Assembly: GCA_029936425.1 (NCBI GenBank)
Contig: JAPYSU010000003.1
Coordinates: forward strand, 124,001 to 188,000
DNA from: Litorimonas sp.
Lineage (GTDB): Bacteria; Pseudomonadota; Alphaproteobacteria; Caulobacterales; Maricaulaceae
DNA: 64,000 nt
Reading direction: 5' to 3'
Part shown: one piece after another, positions 1-8,377 of the stretch
Position numbering within the stretch: the first letter of the stretch is position 1
How the letters are laid out: each line of letters opens with the position of its first letter
Program-made: the position numbers and the translations under genes
Notes under the pieces: model-generated
The model's database searches: none
Seen by the model: only the letters and a program-made list of their open reading frames with translations
Told to the model about the DNA's origin: nothing

Positions 1-312
1 GAGGCTGCTAATTGTCTCGATCTCTTATCCGGTCGCGCACACCGCGTCTTTACAGGCATTGCTGTTTATTCTCCGGATAAAGGACTTCAATCGCGTGTCG
101 TCGAGACACGGGTGAAGTTGAAACGACTATCCTCTCAAGAGAAAGTATTTTATCTGAACTCCGGTGAGTGGCACGGGAAAGCCGGTGGATATGGCATTCA
201 GGGATATGCAGAAAGTTTCATTCAGTCCCTTTCCGGATCATACTCCAACGTGGTGGGTCTGCCGCTGACAGAGACGCGTCATTTATTGCAATTTCATGGA
301 GTTGGAGCATGA
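1..312 (+). CDS. maf: Maf-family nucleotide pyrophosphatase, C-terminal part
   Basis: The reading frame is open from base 1 and ends at TGA 310-312, so only the last 103 residues are present. They contain the late Maf signatures LLSGRAHRVFTG, GKAGGYGIQG and GSYSNVVGLPL. The family hydrolyses non-canonical or modified nucleoside triphosphates in the cytoplasm and has been linked to septum formation. The stop overlaps the start of the next gene in an ATGA arrangement, so the two are co-translated. Upstream residues lie outside the window. In alphaproteobacteria maf is normally followed by the short RNase E/G-type gene and yacG, as here. The family assignment is secure; which subfamily (dTTP/UTP or m7GTP type) cannot be decided from this fragment. 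Confidence 0.93.
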   Translation, partial: EAANCLDLLSGRAHRVFTGIAVYSPDKGLQSRVVETRVKLKRLSSQEKVFYLNSGEWHGKAGGYGIQGYAESFIQSLSGSYSNVVGLPLTETRHLLQFHGVGA

Positions 313-1331
313 AACATCGCGCTGTTTTTGAAAAATCGATAGGCGAGACACGAGCCGCTGTTTATGAAGGCCGCCGCCTTGTCGAACTTCACCTTGAGCG
401 GGAAAGTCAAAAATCAGTCCCGCAGTCAGGTGATATTTACCTTGCCCGGATTACAAATTTAGAACCGTCTTTGAATGGCGCTTTTGTGAATTTAGGGAGC
501 TCTCAAAGTGGATTTTTGAGTTTTACCAATAATCAGGCTATGCCGAAAGTGACAGAAGGCGAACTTTTGGAGGTTCTTGTCATTCGTCCTCCTTTAAGCG
601 GCAAAGAGGCAACGCTGCGATACTTAAAGCCTGCCCAGTCCGGAAAGCCCGGTCCAACCAAGAAAGCCGATCTGAAAACGCGTCTCTCGGAACGTTTCGA
701 AGGCATTACCTTCGATGAGGCCACTGTGTCTGTCATGGACGAGGCGACAGAGCGGCAAATCGCTCTCAAAGGCGGTGGCGCAGTAACATTTGATCAAACC
801 CAAGCTTTGCTGGCGATAGATGTTGATAAGGGGCAGGGGAAAACGGCGTTGGATGTGGCTTTGGCCGCAGCTGAGCTCATAGCCAAACAGGTCCGGCTGC
901 GAGGGTTGGGAGGTTTGGTCGTTATTGATTTCCCAAATCTTCGACAGACGCGCCAGCGGAACCAGCTTTTCAAAGCCGTAGAACGCGCATTCGACGGAGA
1001 TCCTGCGATTGTAAAGGTTGCTCCTCTTTCCCGTTTCGGATGCGTCGAACTCACCCGTTCCCTGGATTATCCCTCCTTGGACTCTGTCCTAAACACACGT
1101 TTTGGAGAGCCTACCGCTGAAACCCAATCCCTTAGAGCGCTTCGCCAATTGGTCAAAGAGGCCTCCGAAAATAAGGGGGCACAATTCACTCTGGCTGTTT
1201 CCGGAGTGATAAATGATTGGTTGCAGTCAAAAATCATAGATTGGGAAAGGGCGTTAAAGGACCGGATCGGGCCGCGTTTTAAGATCGAGACGCATGAGGC
1301 CGAGGGGTTCACTTTGCAAGCAGATAGGTAA
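309..1331 (+). CDS. Ribonuclease E/G family protein, short form
   Basis: A 340-residue protein starting at ATG 309, inside the maf stop codon. An upstream in-frame start at 168 would overlap maf heavily and is rejected. Residues about 38-75 form an S1-like RNA-binding segment (GDIYLARITNLEPSLNGAF). Later comes an RNase E/G-like core with GLGGLVVIDFPNL and VKVAPLSRFGCVELTR, equivalent to the DNase I-like catalytic region. It lacks the zinc-link cysteines and the long C-terminal scaffold of RNase E, and is much shorter than RNase E or RNase G (about 490 or more residues). This matches the short alphaproteobacterial homologue always found between maf and yacG. A role in RNA processing is inferred from family only. 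It is probably transcribed with maf and yacG. Confidence 0.85.
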   Translation: MKHRAVFEKSIGETRAAVYEGRRLVELHLERESQKSVPQSGDIYLARITNLEPSLNGAFVNLGSSQSGFLSFTNNQAMPKVTEGELLEVLVIRPPLSGKEATLRYLKPAQSGKPGPTKKADLKTRLSERFEGITFDEATVSVMDEATERQIALKGGGAVTFDQTQALLAIDVDKGQGKTALDVALAAAELIAKQVRLRGLGGLVVIDFPNLRQTRQRNQLFKAVERAFDGDPAIVKVAPLSRFGCVELTRSLDYPSLDSVLNTRFGEPTAETQSLRALRQLVKEASENKGAQFTLAVSGVINDWLQSKIIDWERALKDRIGPRFKIETHEAEGFTLQADR

Positions 1332-1337
1332 AACAAT

Positions 1338-1502
1338 ATGGCCGAAGAGAAATGTCCCATTTGCAAGAAGAAATTAGCCGCAGAAGGCGTGGCGCCATTT
1401 TGCTCTAAGCGCTGCGCTGACATTGATTTGGGTCGCTGGCTCAAAGGCAGTTACGCCATTCCTACGGATGAACCTGCTCCTGATCCGGTAAATGACGCCT
1501 GA
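1338..1502 (+). CDS. yacG: DNA gyrase inhibitor YacG (zinc-finger protein)
   Basis: A 54-residue protein that starts at ATG 1338, six bases after the upstream stop. Four cysteines, C6, C9, C22 and C26, form the C-x2-C-x12-C-x3-C zinc site of YacG, followed by the family motif DIDLGRWLKGSYAIP. YacG binds GyrB and inhibits gyrase supercoiling. The small acidic, proline-rich tail (DEPAPDPVND) is typical. The gene closes the maf-RNase-yacG operon. Its downstream neighbours are on the opposite strand. In related genomes tRNA-Phe usually follows yacG closely; here the tRNA is 37 kb away, which fits the island inserted between them. Confidence 0.92.
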   Translation: MAEEKCPICKKKLAAEGVAPFCSKRCADIDLGRWLKGSYAIPTDEPAPDPVNDA

Positions 1503-2309
1503 TTAGCGTTTATACTCTTCAAAAAGCCCCTTGTTATCAATGAAGTACGCGTCTAACTTTAAGCGTTTGCTTTCTCTCTCAATTGTATTTTTTCCTGTGT
1601 AGGAAAAGGCGCTCACCTCTATGCCGTCAGCTTGGTACTGATCTACCAGGGATGGCCACACCTGATTTGCCGGAACGCAGACATGGGTCAGTATTTTTCT
1701 GATTTTGCCTCTAAGGGGGCCGTCTACAAACCAGCCTGAACGTTCTCCAACGACGAGCGTTCTTTCAGGTCTCTCAATCCGGCCTTTATCGGCAAAGAAG
1801 ACATGATGAATTGCGCGGGTAAATCGGCCCGGGCGTCGGCACCAATGACTTAGACATAATTTTTGGCCGGGCTCGATATCGCTCAAGGCATAGAGCACTT
1901 CTGGTAACCAGGACACCCAAACAATCCGATCGGACAGACCATATGATTTTGCTAGAGCGTAGAGAGCAAATTCGGCGCCAGCGTCCTTGATATCCACTAA
2001 GAGTTGGCAGTCTCTATTTGGATGATCGGAGATGGCTGAGAAAAGTTGGTTCGCCGTAGGCATATGAGTGAAAACACCGCCAGTGTTCAAATAATCGCGA
2101 GCCATGATTTCGCATAAGTAGCGGGACTTACCTTTTCCATCCCGTGCCGACTCATCGTGATAAATCATGGGGGTTCCGCATCGCGCCAATCGAATATCAA
2201 ATTCGATTTGCGTTACGCCAAACCCCAACGCATTTTTTACGCCTTCAAGAGAGTTTTCAAAGTCGGAAAATCCTCTGAACCGATGGGAAATGAGCTTTGA
2301 AAAATCCAT
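1503..2309 (-). CDS. Glycerophosphodiester phosphodiesterase family protein
   Basis: Residues 8-60 carry the GDPD pattern: SHRF-G then EN, QIEFDIRL, and YHDE, giving the metal/catalytic His-Arg, Glu-Asp and His residues. The start is set at ATG 2309 (MDFSKLISHRF), close to the first conserved histidine. An upstream in-frame start at 2369 would add 20 residues without family similarity. No signal peptide is evident from this start, so a cytoplasmic enzyme is likely. The family hydrolyses glycerophosphodiesters to sn-glycerol 3-phosphate and an alcohol. The stop abuts the yacG stop and the genes converge. The preceding DM13 gene is on the same strand, 60 or more bases away. The family call is good; the true substrate is unknown. 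Confidence 0.8.
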   Translation of the reverse strand: MDFSKLISHRFRGFSDFENSLEGVKNALGFGVTQIEFDIRLARCGTPMIYHDESARDGKGKSRYLCEIMARDYLNTGGVFTHMPTANQLFSAISDHPNRDCQLLVDIKDAGAEFALYALAKSYGLSDRIVWVSWLPEVLYALSDIEPGQKLCLSHWCRRPGRFTRAIHHVFFADKGRIERPERTLVVGERSGWFVDGPLRGKIRKILTHVCVPANQVWPSLVDQYQADGIEVSAFSYTGKNTIERESKRLKLDAYFIDNKGLFEEYKR

Positions 2310-2375
2310 GATAGGATATCGATAGCACGTCTTTAAGGTGCGGCAAACAAATAGAGAGCTGAGGCCCAAAAAGGG

Positions 2376-2825
2376 TTAATCGATATCGAAACCGCCCCAG
2401 AGTTTCGCGAAAGCCTCGCAATGAATCACGACGCTCTTATACTCATCGAGAGAAACGCCCTGGGGCAGGGAATAGCTTTGCGCGCCTTGTTTTGATTTAA
2501 GAACGCCAATTTTCAGACTGTTCTTATCGACGCTTTTATCCTCCAGCTGCGCAAGAGGCAATTTGGAAAGATAAACTTTCAGGTCGGGTCCGCTCCGCGT
2601 TTCAAAGTCTTCACTAAAGACAATTTCGGTTCCGGTTTCTGTTTCAACAAGCGTGGCATTTCCAGAAATGGAATAGTGCCTTTTTACAAAACTATGATTC
2701 GAAGAAAGTGTGCTTTCATCAGAGAGGTTTTTTCCCTGTGCGAATGAAACGTCAGAATTCGCGCCCATTAGAACAAAGGCTAGGCAGAAGACTGAAACAA
2801 ATAAGGATGTGAGATGGACTTTCAT
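2376..2825 (-). CDS. Secreted DM13-domain protein
   Basis: A protein of about 149 residues from ATG 2825. An alternative in-frame start at 2864 adds 13 residues before the hydrophobic segment. It opens with a signal peptide (MKVHLTSLFVSVFCLAFVLM, cleavage near SFAQ). The rest matches the DM13 pattern: HYSISGNATL, then a stretch resembling EDFETRSGPDLKVYLSK, then SLPQGVSLDEYKSVVIHC-FAKLWG. DM13 domains are proposed to be redox-active, with a nearly invariant Cys (here in VVIHCEAF) and a nearby Trp. Export to the periplasm is expected. It reads away from the island junction at 2925 and belongs to the chromosome flank. Its function is not established. Confidence 0.75.
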   Translation of the reverse strand: MKVHLTSLFVSVFCLAFVLMGANSDVSFAQGKNLSDESTLSSNHSFVKRHYSISGNATLVETETGTEIVFSEDFETRSGPDLKVYLSKLPLAQLEDKSVDKNSLKIGVLKSKQGAQSYSLPQGVSLDEYKSVVIHCEAFAKLWGGFDID

Positions 2826-2924
2826 AATTCCCAATCTCATATTTACCGAATTTGCACCAGTCACATGGCTGTCATTTCGCAGTGTTTGATGGAGTACTGC
2901 TTATTTCTAAACCTAGAGGAATGA

Positions 2925-2943
2925 GAAATGGTGCCCGAACCTG
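2925..2943. repeat. attL: 19-bp copy of the tRNA-Phe 3' end
   Basis: The sequence gaaatggtgcccgaacctg occurs here and again at 38496-38514, in the same orientation. The right-hand copy is the 3' end of the tRNA-Phe gene: acceptor stem, CCA and the first T-arm bases. The left copy is followed by unrelated sequence, so it is the remnant created by site-specific integration. Confidence 0.9.
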
Positions 2944-3059
2944 AACTATGACTCTGGTTTCCTTTTGTATCTATCGGTTTAAAAAGTATAAATAAAACAA
3001 TATCTTGAGAAAATTCTTGTGTCTTTTGGAATTTTGTTGTTCTCTTCTGCTTCCCTCTA

Positions 3060-3083
3060 GTGGTGGGAACAGTGGTGGGAACA
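3060..3083 (+). repeat. Paired 12-bp direct repeats inside attL (candidate integrase arm sites)
   Basis: The 12-mer gtggtgggaaca occurs twice in perfect tandem, between attL and the integrase start. A related pair, with the core ggtgggaacaaaat, lies just inside attR at 38425-38450. Matching short repeats at both ends of an integrated element are what arm-type binding sites of a tyrosine recombinase look like. That role is inferred. Confidence 0.55.
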
Positions 3084-3111
3084 AAATTGATGTGAGGCAG
3101 GGCAAAGAGTT

Positions 3112-4338
3112 ATGAGTAGGGCAATCCGAAAGCTAAATAGAGCCAGTGTCAAGGCTATTAATATACCTGGTCGTTACGGTGATGGTGACGGTTTGTATCT
3201 CATTGTAAAGAAAAGTGGTCGAAAGTCTTGGCTCTATAGGTTCAGATTGAACGGTAGGCGAAGGGACATGGGCTTAGGTTCTGTTTCACTTTCCAACAAT
3301 ATCGATGTGGTCCGTAAAAAGGCTGATGAGGCCCGCGCACTTGTTCAGGCGGGTATAGACCCGCTAGAAAAGCGAGAGACTGAGATTGAGGCTCGGGTTG
3401 AGGAGATAGAAAGAAGGTACACATTTGCGGAGATTATTGATCTCTTTTTTAAGTCAAAGGATAGCACAGGTTACTTTCGGACTGAACAAACTCGCCGTAG
3501 ATGGTACTTTTGTTTAACCACACATGCCAAGGGCCTACACAGCACCCAGCTAAGTAAAATTACGACAAAACAAGTCTATCGCGTACTTGAGCCTCTTTGG
3601 ATGATTAAAACTGAAACCGCGAGTCGCACGCGTTTATATATAGAAGCCGTATTAGCATGGGCGATTGCCATGGAATACCGAGATGCTCCCAACCCAGCTG
3701 TTTGGCGGGGTAATCTTGATCAACTTTTAACACCTAAAGAGCGCGTGAAGCCGTCGAAGAACCATGCTGCCCTTCCATGGCAAGACATCCCAAAGCTTAT
3801 GAAGCAATTGAGGAGCCTGAAGACGCCGGCTTCGTATCTCACTGAATTTATTATCCTTACAGCTGCACGATCAGGTGAGGCCAGGGGAGCGGTGTGGGAT
3901 GAAATAGATTTGGAGGCGGGCGTTTGGGAGATACCTGCGGAGAGGATGAAGATGAAACGACCACATTTGGTGCCATTGGTCGGGGCATCGAGAAGACTTG
4001 TAGAGCGGGCGCAAGAATTTCCTCATGAAACGATCGTTTTTTCTAACCCCAGAAATCGCAGGGTATTTAGCTACAATGCCCCGATGGTAACGTTGCGAAA
4101 ACTTGGCTATCATGACATTACAACACATGGATTCCGGTCTTCGTTCAAAACATGGGCGTTAGAGGCGACTAACTTTCCTACACAAGCAATTGAGTTTGCA
4201 CTTGCTCATGAGACCAAAAACACTGTTGAGCGAGCCTATATTCGAGGGAATCGAATGTTTAGTAAACGTTGTGAAGTCATGAAATCATGGGACAAATTTG
4301 CGCATCTTAATCTAGAGGTAAGTAATCTCGACAGTTAG
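3112..4338 (+). CDS. int: P4-type tyrosine recombinase/integrase
   Basis: A 408-residue site-specific recombinase, normal length for the family. Residues 1-88 form the arm-binding DUF4102 domain (GDGDGLYLIVKKSG, W40-LYRFRLNGRRR). The core-binding helical domain covers roughly residues 100-200. The catalytic domain shows R253 (TAARSGEARG), H339-x2-R342 (HGFRSS), H366 (LAHE) and the nucleophile Y376 (RAYIRG). It would integrate and excise the island at tRNA-Phe. The start at 3112 gives the full DUF4102 domain. All catalytic residues are intact, so it may be active. The integrase lies at the end opposite the intact tRNA gene. Base composition is more AT-rich than the neighbouring core genes. Confidence 0.93.
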   Translation: MSRAIRKLNRASVKAINIPGRYGDGDGLYLIVKKSGRKSWLYRFRLNGRRRDMGLGSVSLSNNIDVVRKKADEARALVQAGIDPLEKRETEIEARVEEIERRYTFAEIIDLFFKSKDSTGYFRTEQTRRRWYFCLTTHAKGLHSTQLSKITTKQVYRVLEPLWMIKTETASRTRLYIEAVLAWAIAMEYRDAPNPAVWRGNLDQLLTPKERVKPSKNHAALPWQDIPKLMKQLRSLKTPASYLTEFIILTAARSGEARGAVWDEIDLEAGVWEIPAERMKMKRPHLVPLVGASRRLVERAQEFPHETIVFSNPRNRRVFSYNAPMVTLRKLGYHDITTHGFRSSFKTWALEATNFPTQAIEFALAHETKNTVERAYIRGNRMFSKRCEVMKSWDKFAHLNLEVSNLDS

Positions 4339-4357
4339 AGAGCTTGTTGACAGGGTT

Positions 4358-4378
4358 TGAATCCGCAAGCAGGATTCA
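4358..4378 (+). terminator. Hairpin after the integrase gene
   Basis: A perfect 7-bp stem, TGAATCC / GGATTCA, with a 7-base loop, begins 19 bases after the integrase stop. There is no T-run behind it, so it is a weak or factor-dependent terminator, or an RNA-stability hairpin. Nothing else is seen in 4379-4583. Confidence 0.35.
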
Positions 4379-4583
4379 CGTCTATCCTAATCAGTTAAAT
4401 AATTCAGTGACTTAATATTCGCGAAAAGCCAAAAAGAACCTCACAAAGCATCCAAAATGAATCTCAAAGATCTCTAAAATAGAAAGTTCGCGTGAGATCA
4501 TCTTTATCTAATATAACAGTCGAAATCTGTTAAAGTCGCTCAACACTAGCCCGATATCAAATAACGAAAAAACCGCCGACCTT

Positions 4584-4838
4584 TTAACGCTTGAGCTTGT
4601 CGAATAAATCTATGAGTTCGGAGACTTTTTCGCGCTGTTGTTTTTCATTTCCCGGTTTTATAGCGATTTCGACGTAGGTGGCTGCGTGATCCTTAAGTAT
4701 TTCAGACACGGCGCTAGTAATAGCCGCTTTGACGGCATGCATTTGATTAAGAATGTCGATGCAACAAGATTCGTTGTTAACCTTTGTCCCCGGACATTTT
4801 TTTAATCTTGCGAATCTTACCTTTGGGGCGTTTTACCT
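4584..4838 (-). pseudogene. Broken CsoR/RcnR (DUF156) family metal repressor
   Basis: Read on the minus strand, this stretch ends with a well-preserved DUF156 C-terminal half: NNESCCIDILNQMHAVKAA, then EILKDH, then a region ending at TAA 4584-4586. Upstream, the conserved RLK-EGQ-RG helix is interrupted. One frame gives APKVRFARLKKCPGTKVNNESC, skipping about ten family residues, and no ATG or GTG start precedes it. A +1 frame reads KIKKMSGDKG and then stops. A small deletion with a frameshift explains both. The Cys and His of the metal site (C in CIDIL, H in KDH) are still visible, but the position of the second CsoR Cys is Tyr. The wreck lies head-to-head with the copper operon and its CsoR-like operator, which suggests it was once the local regulator. 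Confidence 0.72.
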
Positions 4839-4879
4839 ATTTATGGTTTTAAGTGACATTTGCTTTTAAAACCTCGATA

Positions 4880-4906
4880 TTGACAAATACAGGCGGGGGG
4901 TATAAT
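4880..4906 (+). promoter_or_regulatory. Promoter with CsoR/RcnR-like operator upstream of the copper operon
   Basis: A TTGACA box at 4880-4885 and a TATAAT box at 4901-4906 are 15 bases apart. Between and overlapping them is atacaggcggggggtat (4887-4903): a G-tract flanked by the inverted arms ATAC and GTAT. This is the general form of DUF156-family operators. A repressor bound here would block the promoter. The adjacent repressor gene is broken, so control would have to come from elsewhere or be lost. Confidence 0.55.
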
Positions 4907-4934
4907 TTAACCTTAAGGAAAGTAAGGTTAGCTT

Positions 4935-5378
4935 ATGCCCGCAGGACATATCAGAACAGGAGTAGTGGCAAGTTTTGCTATCCTGTTCGGGCTTGTGCAG
5001 GTGATTTGCGGGTGTTTATCCGTTGCTATTGGGACGAACGAAATAGCTAATAACCCTTCCGCCGCTCACCAACTGAGTGAACCGGATATTCACAACATGT
5101 CAGAGAATATGACAGCGGATCATGAACATACAGAGCATGATCATAAAGCCGATTGTTTGCATTGTGATAACATAGTCATCTTGGTGGCAAATGTTGATGC
5201 TAGTCCAACTTTTTATAAATCACCAAGCACTCAGCATTATGAATTGCTTCCCAGAGAGGTAATGTTTTCGCCCGTTCATCCTGTATTTTCCGACGAAACG
5301 GGACTGCGATGGCGAAGTTCGTCGAGACATTACTTCAGGCTTAGCCCAGTGATCCTTCATACCCGCTCTCTAACTTAG
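4935..5378 (+). CDS. Small secreted His-rich protein, CzcI-like
   Basis: A 147-residue protein with one N-terminal hydrophobic segment (VVASFAILFGLVQVICGCLSVAIG), then a polar His/Asp-rich stretch (DHEHTEHDHKADCLHCDN) containing a CxxC pair, then a non-conserved C-terminal half. This layout resembles CzcI, a periplasmic protein that precedes czcCBA in Cupriavidus. It is the first gene behind the 4880 promoter and about 230 bases before the multicopper oxidase start. Two more proteins of this layout precede the two RND operons at 14099 and 23852. Metal binding by the His cluster and CxxC is inferred. The sequence similarity among the three is limited to layout and composition. Confidence 0.6.
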   Translation: MPAGHIRTGVVASFAILFGLVQVICGCLSVAIGTNEIANNPSAAHQLSEPDIHNMSENMTADHEHTEHDHKADCLHCDNIVILVANVDASPTFYKSPSTQHYELLPREVMFSPVHPVFSDETGLRWRSSSRHYFRLSPVILHTRSLT

Positions 5379-5609
5379 ATACGCTGATAAGAGATTCGCC
5401 GTAGGCATCTGCCTGCGCGGATTTCTGGCTGCGTGCGTGCTGTTACGTTCTCTTTCGAACAGTTCTGCCGTCAGCCTTGGCAATGCCTAAGCAATATTGG
5501 CGCGTTTTTACATTCTCCCAATCATTGTTGTTCCGGTGCTGCCTTCTTTCTCAGCTACCCAGTAGGGCTATCTGAATTTCAAACCCGAATTCAAAACTCA
5601 GGACATATC

Positions 5610-7562
5610 ATGTTTGACCGCCGTAAATTTTTAACAACAACCATAGGGGCCGGAGCCGCACTCGGAGCTTCTAGCCTGATGCCCGCATGGGCGAAACCTG
5701 CAAGTGCCGGAAATCTTGGTATCCCAGGATTGCAAGGGTCTGTATTTGATCTAAACATCGGAAAATTTCCTCATACGGTGGGGGGTAAGACCGGAACGGC
5801 GACAGGGATTAATGGAACTGTGCCGGGACCCCTTATCCGGTTTCGCGAAGGCGACGACATTACATTAAATGTAAAAAATACGCTTGACGAGGACACCTCC
5901 ATCCACTGGCATGGGTTGCTGGTGCCGTTTCAGATGGACGGAGTTCCAGGGGTGACCTTCCCAGGAATCAAGCCAGGCACAACGTTTACTTACAAATACT
6001 CGGTGCCTCAAAGCGGAACCTACTGGTATCATTCCCATTCAGGTCTTCAGGAACAAGCAGGGCATTACGGACCTATAATTATTGATCCCAAAGGCGCCGA
6101 CCCAGTACAATATGACCGTGAGTATGTATTGGTGCTTTCTGACTGGAGTTTTAAATCTCCCCACCAAATTTTCACCGAGTTGATGAAAAATCCGGAAGCA
6201 CAAAAATTCCAGAACCGCACATTGCAAGACTTTGCGGATACTGCTGACGAGGTAGGATTAGTTGAGGCCTTTAAACGGCGCAGCATGTGGGGAGGTATGC
6301 GCATGTCATCCCGTGACATTTCCGATGTGACAGGCGCAACCTATACATTCCTCATCAACGGCCATTCTACCTTGGATAACTGGAACGCGGTGTTCGCTCC
6401 GGGCGAGCGCGTCCGGCTCCGAGTTATCAATGCGTCCGCCATGACGATCTTTAATTTCCGTATTCCCGGCCTTCCTATGAGTGTCGTCGCGGCAGACGGA
6501 TTGAATGTGCGGCCAGTGGAAACTGACGAGTTTCAGATCGGCGTGGCAGAAACCTATGATGTGGTCGTCGCGCCGGAAGATGCGCGTGCCTATGCGCTGA
6601 CAGCCGAGTCAATTGATCGGTCCGGGCAAGCGATTGCCACACTTGGCCCGAAACCCGGCATGCGAGCGAAAGCGCCCACTATGCGCGAAATCCCCGAGCT
6701 CACCATGAAAGATATGGGTATGGCCTCTATGATGATGGGCGGAATGATGGACGAACCGGACATGAAAGGCATGGACCACGGTAATATGAACCATGCCAAG
6801 ATGGGTCATAATAAAATGGATCATGAAAGCAGGCAGTCCAGCGAAATGGAAATGGGCGGCATGACTGAAAGCGGTATGGCCATGAGCGGCATGGACCATG
6901 GTGACATGGATATGATGGCCAAGAATCACGACCATGCCAATGGGCCGGGCGTGACCTTTAACGCGCAGAACCCTATATCGCGTCTGCATGAACCTGGCAC
7001 GGGTCTGGAAAACGTTCCCCACCGCGTATTGCGATATACAGACCTCAAAAGCCTGACTCCCAATAAAGATCTACGTGCTCCTGAACGTGAGATGGAAATC
7101 CATTTAACGTCAAATATGGAACGATATATGTTCTCTTTCGACGGGATACAGTTTGCCTATGTCAAAGACGCGATCAAGTTCTACGAGGGAGAGCGTTTAC
7201 GCGTCACCCTTGTGAATGACACAATGATGAACCACCCTATTCACTTGCATGGCATGTTTTTCGAAGTCGTAGATCCTGACGTTGATGTCTATCAAGGTGG
7301 GCCGAATCATCAGGTTCAGAAGCATACAATTCTAGTCATGCCAGGCAGTAAGGTCTCTCTGGATATTTCTGCAGAGCATGTCGGTGACTGGGCTTTTCAT
7401 TGCCACCTTTTATACCACATGCATGCGGGTATGATGCACGTGGTCTCTCTTCTACCAAAAGAAGCAGGACGACCGAAATCTGTGGCAGAGGCAGTTCAAG
7501 ATGTTGAGCCTAAGCCGGATCACTCCCAAATGGACCACGCTAAAATGGGAGAAATGCAATGA
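5610..7562 (+). CDS. copA: Copper resistance multicopper oxidase CopA (PcoA family)
   Basis: A 650-residue periplasmic oxidase. It starts at ATG 5610, which gives a twin-arginine signal (DRRKFLTTT). A longer in-frame start at 5433 would bury that signal and is rejected. Cupredoxin copper ligands are all visible: H99-WHG, H141-SH, H542-PIHLHG and H597-CHLLYHMHAGM, the type 1/2/3 centres of a multicopper oxidase. Between the second and third domains lies a long Met/His-rich insert (repeated MDHGNM/MDHGDM, about residues 365-445), typical of copper-binding CopA/PcoA. The enzyme is expected to oxidise Cu(I) to Cu(II). The stop overlaps the start of copB by ATGA. It is named copA here in the Cop/Pco sense, not the P-type ATPase sense. 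Confidence 0.95.
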   Translation: MFDRRKFLTTTIGAGAALGASSLMPAWAKPASAGNLGIPGLQGSVFDLNIGKFPHTVGGKTGTATGINGTVPGPLIRFREGDDITLNVKNTLDEDTSIHWHGLLVPFQMDGVPGVTFPGIKPGTTFTYKYSVPQSGTYWYHSHSGLQEQAGHYGPIIIDPKGADPVQYDREYVLVLSDWSFKSPHQIFTELMKNPEAQKFQNRTLQDFADTADEVGLVEAFKRRSMWGGMRMSSRDISDVTGATYTFLINGHSTLDNWNAVFAPGERVRLRVINASAMTIFNFRIPGLPMSVVAADGLNVRPVETDEFQIGVAETYDVVVAPEDARAYALTAESIDRSGQAIATLGPKPGMRAKAPTMREIPELTMKDMGMASMMMGGMMDEPDMKGMDHGNMNHAKMGHNKMDHESRQSSEMEMGGMTESGMAMSGMDHGDMDMMAKNHDHANGPGVTFNAQNPISRLHEPGTGLENVPHRVLRYTDLKSLTPNKDLRAPEREMEIHLTSNMERYMFSFDGIQFAYVKDAIKFYEGERLRVTLVNDTMMNHPIHLHGMFFEVVDPDVDVYQGGPNHQVQKHTILVMPGSKVSLDISAEHVGDWAFHCHLLYHMHAGMMHVVSLLPKEAGRPKSVAEAVQDVEPKPDHSQMDHAKMGEMQ

Positions 7563-8365
7563 ACCGCTTTAGCCTAATAAGCCTTATTGTATCCCTTGCC
7601 ATTTTGCCGAATGTTTCATCCGCTCAAGACGGTCCCGCTCCCGAAAGACCTTGGTCATTAGCCAATGAGTATTTTGATGCAGATGAAATGGACGAAGCCC
7701 GCAAGAAATTGCTGCATGAAGCGGGCGATCAGTCGACCTGGATGTATATTGGTGATCGCCTTGAAACCCAATTTGATAATGACAATAATGAAGTCCTGGT
7801 CTGGGATAGTAATCTTTGGTTCGGAAAGTCACTTCACAAGCTCTATTTCAAATCTGAAGGAGAATATTCTTGGGATGACGAAGAGGTGGAAGACGGAGAG
7901 GTTCAAGCGCTCTACTCCCGCGGCATCTCAACATTTTTCGATGTCCAAGCGGGCCTCCGATACGATTTCGAACCGAAGGGGCGCACGCATGCCGTTCTCG
8001 GACTGCAGGGTCTGTCGCCTTACATGTTTGAAGTCGACGCGGCTTTATTTCTTTCATCAGAAGGTGATTTGACAGCCCGAATAGAAGCCGAGCATGAACA
8101 AATGATAACCCAACGCCTTATCATACAGCCTCGCGTCGAGGCTTCATTTGCCGCGCAAGACAATGCGGCCTTCGGGGAAGGTGAAGGTTTTAGCAGTCTC
8201 GATCTAGGTCTGCGGCTTCGTTACGAAATTCTCGATAGAAAATTCGCACCCTATATCGGTGTCGAATGGCAATCAGCATTTGGGAATACAGAAAACTTTA
8301 TCAAAGCCGATGGCGGAGATTCCAGTAAAGTTGTGGGTCTCATCGGTATTCGGACTTGGTTTTAA
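7559..8365 (+). CDS. copB: Copper resistance protein CopB (outer-membrane)
   Basis: A 268-residue protein with a signal peptide (MNRFSLISLIVSLAILPNVSSA) and the CopB/PcoB pattern: YIGDRLETQFDND, a stretch of alternating beta strands, then YIGVEWQSAFGNT and the C-terminal GLIGIRTWF ending in an aromatic residue, as outer-membrane barrels do. CopB accompanies CopA in Cop/Pco systems and is thought to handle copper at the outer membrane. It lacks the long Met/His-rich N-terminal extension of PcoB and is at the short end for the family. Its start is inside the copA stop. The next gene follows after 12 bases with a strong Shine-Dalgarno (agaggagg). Confidence 0.92.
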   Translation: MNRFSLISLIVSLAILPNVSSAQDGPAPERPWSLANEYFDADEMDEARKKLLHEAGDQSTWMYIGDRLETQFDNDNNEVLVWDSNLWFGKSLHKLYFKSEGEYSWDDEEVEDGEVQALYSRGISTFFDVQAGLRYDFEPKGRTHAVLGLQGLSPYMFEVDAALFLSSEGDLTARIEAEHEQMITQRLIIQPRVEASFAAQDNAAFGEGEGFSSLDLGLRLRYEILDRKFAPYIGVEWQSAFGNTENFIKADGGDSSKVVGLIGIRTWF

Positions 8366-8377
8366 GAGGAGGTTATT

